Part shown: piece by piece, positions 26,023 through 35,847 of the stretch
How the letters are laid out: the number at the start of each line of letters is the position of its first letter
Position numbering within the stretch: the stretch's first letter is position 1
Assembly (NCBI GenBank): GCA_017443945.1
Contig: JAFSXS010000015.1
Span: forward strand, 1 to 40,333
Origin: Synergistaceae bacterium
Lineage (GTDB): Bacteria > Synergistota > Synergistia > Synergistales > Aminobacteriaceae
DNA: 40,333 nucleotides
Direction of reading: 5' to 3'
The notes under the pieces: generated by a model
Seen by the model: the letters and a program-made list of their open reading frames with translations, nothing else
The model's database searches: none
Told to the model about the DNA's origin: nothing
Program-made: the position numbers and the translations under genes

Positions 26023-28182
26023 ATGAGTTTCACATTGGCAGAGGCCGCTGGGATCGCAGGAGTTTCTGACATTCGCAAAAAAGTTCAAAGCTATTCCGAT
26101 ATTGGCGTGGCTTTGTTAATGGTACTCATTATTATAATGATGGTTGTACCCCTTCCGACGTGGCTAATAGATTTGTTGCTGTCTATGAATATCACGCTTG
26201 GAGTAGTTACGCTTTTAGTTACATTTTATGTGAAGCGCGCATTAGATTTGTCGATATTTCCGACGTTATTATTAATTTCTACGTTGTTCAGGCTCGCACT
26301 AAATGTTTCTACGACGAGATTAATTTTACTTTACGGCAACGCAGGCGAGTTAATAAATGCATTCGGAAATTTTGTCGTCGGAGGAAATTACATCGTAGGA
26401 ATTATCATGTTCTTGATTCTCGTAATAATTCAAATGTTAGTAATCACCAAAGGCGCAGAAAGAGTCGCAGAGGTCGCAGCACGATTCACACTCGACGCAA
26501 TGCCCGGTAAACAAATGTCAATTGACGCAGATTTAAATTCGGGACTAATCGACGAACAAGGCGCAAAGCAAAGAAGGCAGGACATACAGAAAGAAGCAGA
26601 TTTTTACGGAGCTATGGACGGTGCATCAAAATTTGTTAAGGGCGACGCTATAGCAGGACTCATAATCACAACTATAAATATAATCGGCGGTCTGTCAATC
26701 GGGATATTTATGCGTGGTATGGACGCTGCAAACGCTGCATCACATTATAGTTTATTAACAGTAGGCGACGGACTTGTCGGACAAATTCCGGCGTTGTTAA
26801 TGTCTACCGCAATGGGCGTTATAGTTACAAGAGCTGCTGCATCGTCAGAACTTGGCCCCGATTTAGTAAATTCTTTCACACGTTATCCGAGACCGTTATA
26901 TATTGCCGCAGGTATGTTATTATGCATGGGATTATTGCCGGGAATGCCGACGATTCCATTTTTGACTCTTGCTGTGTTAATGGGCTTTCTTGGTTACACT
27001 GTCGGACGTGAAGCAAGTGTTCAAGCAATCGAAGCAGAAGAGCAGGCAGCAAAGACTCCATTACCGGCGGGCGCACCTCAACAGGCAGGAGCAGCAGCAG
27101 GAACATCAGCACCCGCAGAAGGCGCAAAATCTGAACCAGTTTCACCCGAAGACGTTATGAAATTATTAACAGTTGAACCAATGGAAGCAGAAATCGGTTA
27201 TGCAATTATCCCGTTGATTGACCCTGCACAAGGCGGCGACATGTTAGACAGAATCGGGACAATTCGTAAACAAATGGCTCTTGAAATGGGAATAGTTGTA
27301 CCTCCCATAAGAATACGTGATAATATTCAAATTAAGCCTACTGAATATATTTTGCGCGTAAAAGGTGCTGAAGCTGGACGAGGAGAATTACTCCCAGATC
27401 ATTATCTCGCAATGAACACAGGAGGCGCAGAAGAAGATTTAATCGGCGTTCCTACGAAAGAACCTGCATTCGGACTCCCGGCGTTGTGGATTTCTCCTGA
27501 TTTGCGCGACAAGGCCGAAGCAATGGGTTACACTGTTGTTGATGCTCCGAGCGTGCTTGCGACTCATTTGTCGGAAGTTATTCGCAAAAACGGCGCAGAA
27601 TTATTGACTCGTCAGGAAGTCCAGAAATTAACTGACATGGTAAAGGAGACAGCCCCCGCCGTTGTGAGTGAGTTATTAGCGTCGCTTTCACTGGGAGAAA
27701 TACAAAAAGTTTTGCAGAATTTAATACGCGAACAGATTCCGATTAGAGATCTTGTTACAATTTTTGAGGCACTAGCTGACTACGGCAAAATGTCAAGAAG
27801 TGTAGATTTTCTCACAGAACGCGCAAGAGAGGCATTATCACGACTCATTTCTCTAAAGATTCAGGGCCCCGACGGAGTAATAACAGCTGCGACTCTTTCG
27901 CCAAACTGGGAGCAAAAAATTATGGCAGGAGTCGACGGAGATTTAACACGAGGCTGGCAATTAAATTTAGATCCCCGCGAGGTTCAGAAGATGATAAATG
28001 CAATTTCGCGCGCAATGGAAGAAATGATTGTGAAAAATTTGCCTCCTGTTTTGCTTGTTCATCCTGATGTAAGATTAATAGTCAGAAGATTAATAGAAGG
28101 CTCGATAACAAATATTTTCGTAGTGTCATATAATGAAATAACGCGCGGTATTCAAGTTAAAACCGTTGGAATGGTGGAATAA
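26023..28182 (+). CDS. flhA: Flagellar export gate protein FlhA
   Basis: 719 aa, normal FlhA length. It is the large membrane protein of the type III flagellar export gate. About eight membrane helices occupy the first 330 residues, with the strongly conserved stretch FPTLLLISTLFRLALNVSTT at about residues 85-104. An Ala-rich linker (about 335-375) leads to the cytosolic chaperone-docking domain. The ATG has GGGG nearby; flhF begins right after its stop. Partner export genes (fliPQR, flhB) are not in this window. The TnpB element lies just upstream. Confidence 0.97.
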   Translation: MSFTLAEAAGIAGVSDIRKKVQSYSDIGVALLMVLIIIMMVVPLPTWLIDLLLSMNITLGVVTLLVTFYVKRALDLSIFPTLLLISTLFRLALNVSTTRLILLYGNAGELINAFGNFVVGGNYIVGIIMFLILVIIQMLVITKGAERVAEVAARFTLDAMPGKQMSIDADLNSGLIDEQGAKQRRQDIQKEADFYGAMDGASKFVKGDAIAGLIITTINIIGGLSIGIFMRGMDAANAASHYSLLTVGDGLVGQIPALLMSTAMGVIVTRAAASSELGPDLVNSFTRYPRPLYIAAGMLLCMGLLPGMPTIPFLTLAVLMGFLGYTVGREASVQAIEAEEQAAKTPLPAGAPQQAGAAAGTSAPAEGAKSEPVSPEDVMKLLTVEPMEAEIGYAIIPLIDPAQGGDMLDRIGTIRKQMALEMGIVVPPIRIRDNIQIKPTEYILRVKGAEAGRGELLPDHYLAMNTGGAEEDLIGVPTKEPAFGLPALWISPDLRDKAEAMGYTVVDAPSVLATHLSEVIRKNGAELLTRQEVQKLTDMVKETAPAVVSELLASLSLGEIQKVLQNLIREQIPIRDLVTIFEALADYGKMSRSVDFLTERAREALSRLISLKIQGPDGVITAATLSPNWEQKIMAGVDGDLTRGWQLNLDPREVQKMINAISRAMEEMIVKNLPPVLLVHPDVRLIVRRLIEGSITNIFVVSYNEITRGIQVKTVGMVE

Positions 28183-29670
28183 ATGAGAGTTACGAATCAA
28201 ATTACATTTACAGCGAAAGACGACGCAGAAGCACTAAGGCTCGCAGCTGAGAGACTCGGCAGGGACGCTGTTATTTTATCTACGCAGGTAATCAAAGAGG
28301 GTGGAGTCTTTGGCCTCTTTCAGCGTTCAGTCTTGAAGGTTACAGCAGGAATAATAGAAGACGACTCGCCCAAACCTCAGCCCGCAAAGCCGAGAACACC
28401 TGCAAATAATTCAACAGTTGCAGCTATGGACGATGAGACAAGACGAGAAAATTTAATCGCCTTCCAAAAATTAATGGAGTTCAAGGAAAAATCTTCAAGC
28501 GGTCAATTACCTTCACAGCCCGTAAATAATAACTCGAATCAAGAGCAGCCTATCACATTAGGTGAAGAAGGTTATAGATTGCCGTCTGACAACGTAAAAA
28601 TTTCGCCTGAAGGTTTGCGCAATGCATACGGATTAACAACGAGACCCGCACCCGTTACACCTCCTCCGCAACCTGCGCCCGTAATGCCTCCGATTATGAA
28701 TCAGACTCAGCCTCCAGCAATTAATAACGATGACGCAAAGGCACTCAAGAATCAAGTCGGAGCGCTCGCAGATAGAATCGATTTATTGCTGCAAAGAATT
28801 TCGGCAGTAGAGTCAGGAGTCGCAGCTCAGGCAGCACAGGCACAGAAAAATAACGCGTTTCAAGCTGGTATGCCAAATTTAACGGGAGAAGATTCCGGCG
28901 TTGAAGGCCGTTTGCGTTCGTCAGAGGTCGACGAGAAATATATACGCAAATTATTAGCAGATTATAGTATCATGGCTCGCAAGGACAAGAATAAAAAATT
29001 GCCGTTCACAAAGTGGCTTGCGACTCAAATCGAGTGTTCCGGCGACAATGGAAGCGACGCAGCAGGAGGCCGAAAAGTTATGCTGCTTGGCCCCACAGGA
29101 GTCGGAAAAACTACGACGATTGCAAAATTAGCGGCGATTAAAGCTCTATGGGAACATAAAAAAGTTTTGCTGCTCACAAGTGATACATACAGAATCGCGG
29201 CTGTCGAGCAGTTAAAGACTTACGCAAAAATTTTAGGTGTCCCCATTGAAATAATATTTGACATTGCTACGATTCCCGGAGTCGTCAATCAGCACGAGAA
29301 CGCAGAAATTATTTTACTCGATACCGCCGGACGTTCACAGCGCGATAAAAAAAATATGGACATGTTCGAGAATTTATATAACTCTTTTGCGCCCGATGCT
29401 GTTCATTTAGTGTTATCTGCTAACATGAAATATAAAGATATGCTCGACGTTGTAGAACATATTCCAAATATACCGGTGTCGCATTTATTATTTACGAAAC
29501 TTGACGAGACTGTGAGCTACGGATCAATTTTTAATATTCATCAAGTTATGGGATGTCCAATATCGTTTTTGACGGTTGGTCAGAATGTCCCGAAAGATAT
29601 AGAGACGGCTTCAGGCTCAAGAATTGCAGATTTTCTCATGAAGTCCGAAGAAGAACGCAAGAGGGGTTAA
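28183..29670 (+). CDS. flhF: Flagellar biosynthesis GTPase FlhF
   Basis: 495 aa. SRP-type GTPase that sets flagellum position. N-terminal B domain (about 1-65) with MRVTNQITF..., then a Pro/Ala/Asn-rich linker (about 66-230), then the NG domain: GPTGVGKT (303-310), DTYRIAAVEQLKTY, LLDTAGRS and TKLDE. It is immediately adjacent to flhA (stop TAA then ATG), so translation is coupled. FlhG encoded next is its known partner. Confidence 0.95.
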   Translation: MRVTNQITFTAKDDAEALRLAAERLGRDAVILSTQVIKEGGVFGLFQRSVLKVTAGIIEDDSPKPQPAKPRTPANNSTVAAMDDETRRENLIAFQKLMEFKEKSSSGQLPSQPVNNNSNQEQPITLGEEGYRLPSDNVKISPEGLRNAYGLTTRPAPVTPPPQPAPVMPPIMNQTQPPAINNDDAKALKNQVGALADRIDLLLQRISAVESGVAAQAAQAQKNNAFQAGMPNLTGEDSGVEGRLRSSEVDEKYIRKLLADYSIMARKDKNKKLPFTKWLATQIECSGDNGSDAAGGRKVMLLGPTGVGKTTTIAKLAAIKALWEHKKVLLLTSDTYRIAAVEQLKTYAKILGVPIEIIFDIATIPGVVNQHENAEIILLDTAGRSQRDKKNMDMFENLYNSFAPDAVHLVLSANMKYKDMLDVVEHIPNIPVSHLLFTKLDETVSYGSIFNIHQVMGCPISFLTVGQNVPKDIETASGSRIADFLMKSEEERKRG

Positions 29671-29674
29671 AGCA

Positions 29675-30649
29675 ATGCCGGCAGATAATTATAACCCAGA
29701 TCAGGCGGGGGATTTAAGGCGAATGGTGCTAGACAATAGACAACAAACAAGGATTCCTCAAAGGCTGCATACAATTTCAGTATTGAGCGGCAAAGGCGGA
29801 GTCGGAAAAAGTAACATATCTGCGGCGTTATCGTTTGCGCTTGCTGATTACGGAAAAAGGGTCGTGCTTATCGATGCAGATTTAGGCATGGCAAATTTAG
29901 ATATTTTGTGCGGTGTTACGAGTGCAAGATATAATATTTCGCATTTAATCGAGGGATCGCGCAATTTAAACGAGATTCTTGTACACTTCAGGTCGTCGCA
30001 GAGAGCCTTACACAAACACGGGAGTGTCGCATTACTTCCGGGCGGTACAGGCTTGAAAGAAATTGCAGATTTGGATGATTACTCGATGGAAAGATTATTT
30101 GCTTCATTGACCGGCCTTGAAGAAATTGCGGATTATTTAATCATGGACGCGGGCGCAGGTATTCATAAAGGCGTATTATCGTTTGCATATGCTTCTGAAA
30201 TTACGTTATTAGTTACGACTCCTGAACCTACGAGCGTTAGAGATGCATACGGCGTAATAAAGTCTTTGGGCTCAAATGCGTGGGGAGGCTCGGAAAATCC
30301 TGCGTCGGGCTTAATGTTGATAGTAAATATGGCTTCAAGCACTAGAGAAGCTCAAGAGGTCGCCGAAAGAATTAGACTCGCGTCAATGCAATTTTTAGGT
30401 AATGCACCAGTTTATTTGGGCTGTGTCCTGCGTGATAGCTTAATAGAAGAGTCAGTTAAGAACTGGAAAATTTTTTACAGGTCAGACCCCGAATCGCCTG
30501 CAAGTATCTGCGTTAGAAATTTGGCCGGTGAATTATTGAGATTTTGCGAGGGTGCTAATATAAAACGTGAACAGCTGCCGGAAAAATCCGGGGGAGTAAT
30601 CGACTTCTTCAGGAGGCTGACAAAGAATCTTTTTTCCGACAAGAAATAA
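29675..30649 (+). CDS. flhG: MinD-like flagellar number regulator FlhG (YlxH)
   Basis: 324 aa. The deviant Walker A SGKGGVGKS (38-46) and LIDADLGMANLDILCG identify the MinD/ParA ATPase family. In the flhF-flhG pair, FlhG stimulates FlhF GTP hydrolysis and limits flagellum number. The N-terminal stretch with Gln/Arg (DNRQQTRIPQR) is the site used to activate FlhF in related proteins. It starts four bases past flhF. Confidence 0.94.
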   Translation: MPADNYNPDQAGDLRRMVLDNRQQTRIPQRLHTISVLSGKGGVGKSNISAALSFALADYGKRVVLIDADLGMANLDILCGVTSARYNISHLIEGSRNLNEILVHFRSSQRALHKHGSVALLPGGTGLKEIADLDDYSMERLFASLTGLEEIADYLIMDAGAGIHKGVLSFAYASEITLLVTTPEPTSVRDAYGVIKSLGSNAWGGSENPASGLMLIVNMASSTREAQEVAERIRLASMQFLGNAPVYLGCVLRDSLIEESVKNWKIFYRSDPESPASICVRNLAGELLRFCEGANIKREQLPEKSGGVIDFFRRLTKNLFSDKK

Positions 30650-30664
30650 ATATAAAGCTATAAT
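30636..30664 (+). promoter_or_regulatory. Possible internal promoter for cheB onward
   Basis: CCGACA (30636-30641), 17-base spacer, TATAAT (30659-30664). It overlaps the end of flhG and gives a leader of about 85 bases before cheB. Confidence 0.45.
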
Positions 30665-30697
30665 AATTATGAATCGAAAATTTATCGCAAATTATAG

Positions 30698-30757
30698 AAA
30701 GGAGGTCGAATCTGCTGCCATGTGTAAAAATTTAGCAGACAGCAGAAAAATAGAATG
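30698..30757 (+). promoter_or_regulatory. cheB leader with hairpin between ribosome site and start codon
   Basis: A strong AAAGGAGG (30698-30705) stands about 50 bases before the cheB ATG (30755), too far for normal use. A perfect 7-bp stem, TCTGCTG (30711-30717) with CAGCAGA (30740-30746), lies between them. If folded, it brings the site to about 13 bases of the start. The same stretch also holds a 15-codon ORF starting at ATG 30720 whose stop (TAG) lies past the cheB start, so coupling is another option. Confidence 0.55.
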
Positions 30758-31828
30758 CCACCATTAGGCAGAATAAGAGTTCTTGTAGTTGATGACAGTG
30801 CATTAATGCGCCAGTTCATAAGCGATATTCTTAAATCAGATCCGAGAATTGAAGTAGTCGGGACTGCTAAAGACGGCAAAGACGCACTTGCACAAATAAA
30901 ATTATTGAAACCTAATATCGTTACAATGGATGTAGAAATGCCCAATATGAGCGGCCTTCAAGCACTCGAAGAAATAATGAAGACTAACCCTCTGCCCGTT
31001 ATAATGGTCAGCTCGATGACTCAAGAGGGTGCAGAAACAACAATGAAGGCTCTTGCGCTGGGATGTGTTGATTTTATCGGTAAGCCGTCGGGGTCAATCT
31101 CATTAAATATTCGCGAGATCGGCCAAGAATTAATTGATAAGGTCATAGCAGCAAGTACAGCAAAATTAAGAACGAAAGCAGGATTTTTCGGAGGCGGCGC
31201 GAGTGTCTTACATGCTCCCGAATATCGCAGAATGACTCCGCCCATGCACACGGGAAGGCGTGATATAGTAGCGATTGCAAGTTCAACGGGGGGGCCTATG
31301 GCGTTAGGTGAATTGATTCCCAAATTGCCGAAAAATTTTCCTGTTCCTATTGTAATTACTCAGCACATGCCGAAAGAGTTTACAACATCGTTCTCTAATA
31401 GGTTAAATGCGTCTTCACAATTAGAAGTTGTAGAAGGTTTTGACGGATTGACTCTCAAGCCCGGACGAGTGGTAATCGCCCCCGGTGGAAGTCATTTAAT
31501 CGTCAAGCGTAGAAACGGTGCAATGGTGTGCGGACTCTCTGATGCTCCGCCGGTTTTGTCAGTTAAGCCCGCAGCAAATATAATGTTTATGAGCGTTGCA
31601 GATGAGTACGGCGGAAATGTTTTATGCGTTATCTTAACAGGAATGGGCAGAGACGGCACAGACGGAGGAATAGCACTTCACAAAAAGGGTGCTTACGTAA
31701 TCGCAGAGAGTCAGAAAACATGCGTTGTTTATGGAATGCCTAAGGCCGCTGTTGATGCCGGAATAGTTGATGAAGTTCTGCCGCTTAATGAAATTCCTGA
31801 TGCAATGGTCAGACTCGTAAAGAATTAA
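30755..31828 (+). CDS. cheB: Chemotaxis methylesterase/glutamine deamidase CheB
   Basis: 357 aa, a typical two-domain CheB. A receiver domain (1-125) has DDSA near 13-16 and the phosphate-accepting Asp59 in MDVEMP. The effector domain follows, with the catalytic serine in ASSTGGPMAL, His in QHMP and Asp in GMGRDGTDGG. It removes methyl groups from receptors and deamidates glutamines to reset sensing. No other ATG is plausible; frames upstream of 30755 are blocked by stops. Confidence 0.95.
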   Translation: MPPLGRIRVLVVDDSALMRQFISDILKSDPRIEVVGTAKDGKDALAQIKLLKPNIVTMDVEMPNMSGLQALEEIMKTNPLPVIMVSSMTQEGAETTMKALALGCVDFIGKPSGSISLNIREIGQELIDKVIAASTAKLRTKAGFFGGGASVLHAPEYRRMTPPMHTGRRDIVAIASSTGGPMALGELIPKLPKNFPVPIVITQHMPKEFTTSFSNRLNASSQLEVVEGFDGLTLKPGRVVIAPGGSHLIVKRRNGAMVCGLSDAPPVLSVKPAANIMFMSVADEYGGNVLCVILTGMGRDGTDGGIALHKKGAYVIAESQKTCVVYGMPKAAVDAGIVDEVLPLNEIPDAMVRLVKN

Positions 31829-31848
31829 ATAAGGGGGAAAAATTTATC

Positions 31849-33918
31849 TTGGCCGATATGGATATGAGTCAGTATCTGGGAGCATTTCTCGATGAGACTG
31901 ACGACAACGTACAAAAATTAGATGATTTATTACTCGCTCTGGAAAAAAATATGGTCGATATGGACGTAATAAATGAAATTTTCAGAGCAGCCCACACGCT
32001 AAAAGGTATGGCGGGCACAATGGGATTTACAAATATGATGGGCTTGACTCACGCAATGGAGGACAGACTCGACGCAGCTAGAAAAGGTACAAGGCCGTTG
32101 ACTGAAGCAGATATGAATCTTTTATTTCAGGGACTCGACACACTTCAAGAAATGGCAGACTCAATCAGAGGCGGCGGAAATGACTCACATATTGATGTTT
32201 CGGGAATGGTACAAGAATTAAGGCGTGAAGGCCCTGCACCTGCACCAGCTCCGGCACCTGCAGCAGAGTCGGAATCGTCTTCAAGTTCTGAAGGCTCGAA
32301 TCTTTCATCGCAGGACGCAGAATGGGTAAAGGCTGCAAACGCTGAAGGCAAAAACGCTTTTAGTGTTCATGTTACATTGAGTGAGAGTTGTTTATTAAAG
32401 GCTGCACGCGCTTATATGGTCGTGAATAGACTCGAGGAAATGGGCGAAATTTTCAAGGCCGAACCTCCGACAGAAGCACTAGAGAAAGAAGAATTTGATT
32501 TCGACTTCACTGTTTATGTAGCAACGCCCGCACCTGCTGAAGAAGTCAAAGCAGCTATTGAGAAAATCGGCGACGTTAAATCGGCTGACGTTGAAGAAGT
32601 TCACGCAAGCGAATCACCTGCACCCGCTCAAGAGTCAGCACCCGCACCAGAGACAAAACAGGAAACACCAGCACCAGCACCGGCAGCACCTGCACCAGCT
32701 CAAGCACCAGCACCAGCTCAGCAGCAGCCCCCAACCGGACGCAAAGAAACTATCAAGAAGGGCGGACAAACCGTCAGAGTCGATATAGGCAGGCTCGATA
32801 AATTAATGAATCTTGTAGGCGAGCTTGTTATCTCACGTGCCAGAATCGAAAGACTCGTTCAGGAAGCAAGACTCAGACAATTTGATGATACTTTATCGCA
32901 GTTAGGCAGAATTTCCGGCGACATTCAAGAGCTCGTTACAAAATTGCGCATGGTGCCTGTATCATTTACATTTGATAGATTCCCGCGCTTGATTCGTGAT
33001 TTGTGCAAAACGTTAAATAAAAATGTTGAGCTTGTACTTGAGGGCGAGGATACGGAATTAGACAGAACAGTTATTGACGAAATCGGCGATCCTATGGTGC
33101 ATTTGATTCGTAACTCAATGGATCATGGAATCGAACACCCCGACGAACGCAAAGCACTCGGCAAACCCGAAAAAGGTATACTCAAAATCGCAGCTTATCA
33201 GGAAGGAAGCGGAGTCGTTATTGAAGTATCAGATGACGGCGCAGGCATTGATCCCGAAAAAGTCAAGAAAAAAGCTGTTGAACGAGGCATAATTTCAGAC
33301 GACAGGGCCGCAATAATGAGCGATGAAGAAGCCCAGCAATTAGTATTATTGCCCGGTTTCAGTATGGCAAAGCAGGTTACAGACTTATCCGGACGCGGAG
33401 TCGGAATGGACGCAGTAAAAACTAAAGTCGAGCAGCTCGGCGGACAATTTGATTTATCCAGCAAGAAAAACGAAGGGACTCACGTTTATATAAGGCTGCC
33501 TTTAACGCTTGCTATAGTTCTTTCACTGTTAATAAAGGTCGGCAACGAGACTTATGCAATATCGCTTGAGAACGTCGAAGAAACTATAATGGTACGCAAA
33601 GAAGACATTAAGACAGTTCACGGCGAACCTACAACACTTTTGCGGGGAGAAGTGCTTTCACTTAATGATTTAGGCGATATTCTAGGCTCTGAAGGTGTCG
33701 AACATGACAGATACGAATATCCCGTAGTTGTCGTGAAAATCGGCAAGAATAAAATCGGCTTTATCGTGAGTGAATTAATCGGCCAGCAGGAAATAGTTAT
33801 AAAATCGCTCGGTAGATTCTTGGCGAAAATTGACGGGATAACGGGCGGGACTATTTTAGGCGACGGCAATGTAGCATTAATTCTCGATGTAGCTTCGTTT
33901 TATTCGACAAAAGGCTAA
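31849..33918 (+). CDS. cheA: Chemotaxis histidine kinase CheA
   Basis: 689 aa. P1 has the phosphorylated His49 in FRAAHTLKGMAG. A long Ala/Pro-rich linker (about 255-300) follows the P2 region. Then come the dimer helices (RLDKLMNLVGELVISRAR), the HATPase domain (HLIRNSMDHGIE, DDGAGI, GRGVGMDAV) and the CheW-like C-terminal domain. The start is TTG 31849 with AAGGGGG upstream. It phosphorylates CheB and CheY; cheY, cheW and cheR are not in this window. Confidence 0.96.
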   Translation: MADMDMSQYLGAFLDETDDNVQKLDDLLLALEKNMVDMDVINEIFRAAHTLKGMAGTMGFTNMMGLTHAMEDRLDAARKGTRPLTEADMNLLFQGLDTLQEMADSIRGGGNDSHIDVSGMVQELRREGPAPAPAPAPAAESESSSSSEGSNLSSQDAEWVKAANAEGKNAFSVHVTLSESCLLKAARAYMVVNRLEEMGEIFKAEPPTEALEKEEFDFDFTVYVATPAPAEEVKAAIEKIGDVKSADVEEVHASESPAPAQESAPAPETKQETPAPAPAAPAPAQAPAPAQQQPPTGRKETIKKGGQTVRVDIGRLDKLMNLVGELVISRARIERLVQEARLRQFDDTLSQLGRISGDIQELVTKLRMVPVSFTFDRFPRLIRDLCKTLNKNVELVLEGEDTELDRTVIDEIGDPMVHLIRNSMDHGIEHPDERKALGKPEKGILKIAAYQEGSGVVIEVSDDGAGIDPEKVKKKAVERGIISDDRAAIMSDEEAQQLVLLPGFSMAKQVTDLSGRGVGMDAVKTKVEQLGGQFDLSSKKNEGTHVYIRLPLTLAIVLSLLIKVGNETYAISLENVEETIMVRKEDIKTVHGEPTTLLRGEVLSLNDLGDILGSEGVEHDRYEYPVVVVKIGKNKIGFIVSELIGQQEIVIKSLGRFLAKIDGITGGTILGDGNVALILDVASFYSTKG

Positions 33919-33933
33919 AAGGAGTAATGTTTA

Positions 33934-34572
33934 ATGGCTGATATAGCGTCGTTCAATGCGTTACAGCTTGATGCAATTCGTGAAGTCGGAAATATAGGCA
34001 CTGGCAACGCTGCTACTGCTTTGAGCGGCTTATTATCGCGTATGATAAATATGAACGTTCCGCAGACTGAATTAGTTTCGATCTATGAGCTTGCGGAACA
34101 TTACGGCGACCCTATGCAGATAGTCGGTGCTGTTTTCGTGCGGTCTCTTGGCGGCTTTCAATGCAGCTTGATATTTATTCAGAATGAGGAAGACGCAAAT
34201 TTAATGGTCGAGTTGTTGTTAAAGCAGCAGTTCGGCTCGCAAATTCCGATTAACGAGATACCGCAGGACATGATTGACAGCGCATTAAGTGAAGTAGGAA
34301 ATATAGTATTAAGCTCGTTCTTGAACGCTATAAATTTATTAATCGGCACTCAGCATCAAATAAGCGTACCCGGTGTAGCACATGATATGTTGAGTTCGAT
34401 TCTTGATGTAGTAGCTTCGATTTATGGGCAGATGGGAGAGACCGCCCTGCTCGTTAATACAGAACTAAGCGTAGAAGGTCTTGAAGATGGCCGGACAATT
34501 TCCGGGCATATAATATTAATTCCCGACCCTGATGCCCTCGATTTGCTGCTAAGAAAGCTGAAGGTGATGTGA
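33934..34572 (+). CDS. cheC: CheY-P phosphatase CheC
   Basis: 212 aa. Two phosphatase-type helices are seen: AIREVGNIGTGNA near the start and SALSEVGNIVLSSFLN at about 115. These carry the E..N residues that remove phosphate from CheY-P. It usually works with CheD, encoded next. AAAGGAG lies before ATG 33934. Confidence 0.94.
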   Translation: MADIASFNALQLDAIREVGNIGTGNAATALSGLLSRMINMNVPQTELVSIYELAEHYGDPMQIVGAVFVRSLGGFQCSLIFIQNEEDANLMVELLLKQQFGSQIPINEIPQDMIDSALSEVGNIVLSSFLNAINLLIGTQHQISVPGVAHDMLSSILDVVASIYGQMGETALLVNTELSVEGLEDGRTISGHIILIPDPDALDLLLRKLKVM

Positions 34573-35063
34573 TGGCCGAACCTAGTATTGTTTTAGGCAT
34601 GGCAGATTTATACGTCGCAAGAGCACCTATAAAACTTGTAACTCTTGGGCTTGGCTCGTGCATTGGGCTTGTAGTGTTTGACCCTCTCGCAAAAATTGCC
34701 GGGATGGCTCATATAATGCTGCCTGACTCACGGGGTCTCAAAGGTTCGGAAAAAGTCGGCAAGTTCGCCGATACTGCTGTGCCTGCCATAATAGAAGAAA
34801 TGTTAAAGCAGGGTGCTAACAGATCCAGAATAAAAGCGAAAATCGCCGGAGGTGCGCAAATGTTCGCGTTACCCGGTGCAAGTGCGGAGTTCCTGACTGT
34901 AGGCGCAAAAAATGTACGTGAAACAACCATGAGGCTTGCAAGAATGGGAATAGCTCTCGTTGCTTCTGATACAGGCGGCAATAAGGGACGCACTATAGAG
35001 TTTTCGACAAGCAATTGGATGCTGAAAATTAAGACGCTCGGAAAAGGAATAAACGAGATATGA
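34572..35063 (+). CDS. cheD: Receptor glutamine deamidase CheD
   Basis: 163 aa from ATG 34572, which overlaps the cheC stop in ATG/TGA fashion; a GTG one codon earlier is possible. Catalytic Cys30 (LGSCIGLVV) and His47 (GMAHIMLPDS) are visible, with Thr in the A-G-GAQMF region after. CheD deamidates receptors and binds CheC. Its stop overlaps the next start. Confidence 0.94.
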   Translation: MAEPSIVLGMADLYVARAPIKLVTLGLGSCIGLVVFDPLAKIAGMAHIMLPDSRGLKGSEKVGKFADTAVPAIIEEMLKQGANRSRIKAKIAGGAQMFALPGASAEFLTVGAKNVRETTMRLARMGIALVASDTGGNKGRTIEFSTSNWMLKIKTLGKGINEI

Positions 35064-35815
35064 CGACAGACGAGGAAAAAAAATTATGGGATGATTTTTC
35101 CCGGACTAGATCACTAGCTGTCCGTGATGAAATTGTAAAGCGTTATTTGCCGCTGATTAAATATGTAGTCGGCAGAATGGCTGTAACTCCTCCGCAGGGA
35201 CTTGATTATGAAGATATTTTAAGTTTCGGCGTGTTCGGACTTCTTGACGCAGTTGACAAATTCGACCCGTCAAAAGGTTTTGTATTCCAGACTTATGCAA
35301 TACCGAGAATCAGAGGTGCAATTTTAGACGAGTTACGTAAATGCGACTGGTTCTCACGTACAGGGCGCGAAAAAGTTCAGAGGCTCAATAAAGCTATGGA
35401 AAAAGTTTTGCGCGATAAAGGCGAGCTTAAAGACGAGTGGCTCATTTCTGAATTAGGCATAAGCGAAGAAGAATATTACGAGACTCAAGAATTAGCCTCG
35501 CGGGGTTATATTACTTCACTCGATGACACTAACCCGTTAGATGACGGCGATGTACCTATTGAAGCAACTATTGCAGACGATAGAGAGACAGCAGCTGACA
35601 GGTTAGACGACGAGAGCGACAGACAGCAGTTAATAGCAGCTTTACAGGAGTTGCCGGAAAAAGAACGCACAATGTTGAGTCTTTATTATTATGACGGGCT
35701 GACTCTAAAGGAAATCGGCCAAGTTTTAGGCGTGTCAGAGAGCAGAGTCTCACAGATTCACGGCAAAGGGTTATCAATGTTACGTACTATATTAAAAGCT
35801 AAGATGAATGAATAA
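35060..35815 (+). CDS. fliA: Flagellar sigma factor FliA (sigma-28)
   Basis: 251 aa. Region 2 includes LDYEDILSFGVFGLLDAVDKFDP and FVFQTYAIPRIRGAILDELRK; region 4 is at LTLKEIGQVLGVSESRVSQIHGKGL. It directs RNA polymerase to late flagellar and motility promoters. It starts with a four-base overlap with cheD, so the sigma factor is produced with the chemotaxis proteins. An anti-sigma FlgM was not seen here. Confidence 0.95.
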   Translation: MTTDEEKKLWDDFSRTRSLAVRDEIVKRYLPLIKYVVGRMAVTPPQGLDYEDILSFGVFGLLDAVDKFDPSKGFVFQTYAIPRIRGAILDELRKCDWFSRTGREKVQRLNKAMEKVLRDKGELKDEWLISELGISEEEYYETQELASRGYITSLDDTNPLDDGDVPIEATIADDRETAADRLDDESDRQQLIAALQELPEKERTMLSLYYYDGLTLKEIGQVLGVSESRVSQIHGKGLSMLRTILKAKMNE

Positions 35816-35847
35816 ATAATTTTTTCTCACTCAGGAGGTGAATTTAT

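Noticed and set aside
26160-26510. 116-codon ORF inside flhA
   Set aside because: Entirely inside the membrane part of flhA in another frame.
31281-31292. G7 run in cheB as a phase-variable site
   Set aside because: It is short and encodes the conserved STGGP motif, so it is expected coding sequence.
32558-32788. ORF inside cheA rich in His, Gln and Leu
   Set aside because: Shadow frame of the Ala/Pro-rich linker of cheA.
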